Shown in pieces: positions 15,509 to 15,713 of a stretch of DNA of 15,713 nt (positions within the stretch are counted from its first letter, which is position 1; the number at the start of each line of letters is the position of its first letter). The position numbers and the translations under genes are program-made. Below the pieces are notes generated by a model, which saw only the letters and a program-made list of their open reading frames with translations, was not told where the DNA came from and searched no databases. Source of the stretch: an uncultured Bacteroidota bacterium. GTDB taxonomy: Bacteria > Bacteroidota > Bacteroidia > Chitinophagales > Chitinophagaceae. The stretch covers positions 1 through 15,713 of the forward strand of contig CAMLGR010000110.1 in assembly GCA_946479615.1 (NCBI GenBank), read 5' to 3'.

Positions 15509-15608
15509 AATGTAAAATATAAAACCGCAAAATGTAAAATGTAAAAGGGGTACCCATAAACGGAGACCCCTTTTACATTTTACATTTTGCGGTTTTACAT
15601 TTTACATT
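15509..15608. repeat. 43-bp near-perfect inverted repeat (AAATGTAAAATG family)
   Basis: The arms 15509-15551 and 15566-15608 pair over 43 bases with one mismatch, which is a G-U pair in minus-strand RNA. The loop is 14 bases. Each arm is itself repetitive: AATGTAAAA occurs in multiple copies around the central CCGC, and the base of the loop is closed by GGGGT/ACCCC. It lies downstream of the redoxin-like gene on the minus strand and overlaps its last two codons. A moderately U-rich stretch follows on the minus strand (15508-15490), so it could act as a terminator. Confidence 0.95.
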
Positions 15609-15713
15609 CTTTTGATCCCACAACCCACTGATCTCGATTCCTTTACCGTCACATCTTTGCCGGCTTTCATTTCATCGATCGCCGTTACCAGGTGCTTGCG
15701 GCTAACAGCACCC
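15602..15713 (-). CDS. C-terminal end of a redoxin/thioredoxin-like protein (partial)
   Basis: Only the last 36 codons and the TAA stop are inside the window. They read GAVSRKHLVTAIDEM (1-15), KAGKDVTVKESRSVGC (16-31) and GIKRM. The pattern with GAV, a helix (LVTAIDEM), AGK and a terminal VGCGIK resembles the ends of AhpC/TSA-type thioredoxin-like proteins common in Bacteroidota, where a closing VGCSIKW is frequent. The identification rests on this short tail. The final Met codon and the stop are made of the flanking repeat sequence (15566-15608). Confidence 0.6.
   Translation of the reverse strand, partial: GAVSRKHLVTAIDEMKAGKDVTVKESRSVGCGIKRM

Overview
This window looks like a chromosomal segment of a member of the Bacteroidota, possibly Chitinophagaceae-like. 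The grounds are a roughly 1030-residue AsmA-like protein of the type common in that phylum, start codons without Shine-Dalgarno sequences, and moderate GC content with very AT-rich, repeat-filled gaps between genes. The genus cannot be fixed from sequence reading alone.

Layout: positions 1-290 hold a 121-bp tandem repeat. From 324 to 13710 everything is on the minus strand. Read in the direction of transcription (right to left), the order is mmsA (CoA-acylating semialdehyde dehydrogenase), a class-III aminotransferase, an NCS1 nucleobase transporter, hydA (dihydropyrimidinase), a four-helix-bundle gene of the 23S rRNA intervening-sequence family, a nitrilase-type beta-ureidopropionase, preT and preA (dihydropyrimidine dehydrogenase), then an AsmA-like envelope protein. 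To the right of mmsA and divergent from it are trmH and a small exported thioredoxin-like gene on the plus strand. These are followed by a minus-strand two-helix membrane protein and the last 36 codons of a redoxin-like gene that runs off the window.

The metabolic block is a complete reductive pyrimidine breakdown pathway. Uracil or thymine enters through the NCS1 carrier and is reduced by PreAT. HydA opens the ring, the ureidopropionase removes the carbamoyl group, the aminotransferase makes malonate (or methylmalonate) semialdehyde, and MmsA yields acetyl-CoA or propionyl-CoA. No dedicated regulator is visible.

The least explained part of the window is between the genes. Five unrelated sequence 'words' form inverted repeats in the gaps, and seven of the thirteen stop codons lie inside, touch, or sit within five bases of such a repeat. 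The four-helix gene is bracketed by 26-bp inverted repeats (22/26 matching) that fill the gap between the hydA stop and the ureidopropionase start. A nearly identical repeat pair without any gene lies one gap downstream. This resembles the layout of intervening sequences in 23S rRNA, but inside a metabolic operon.
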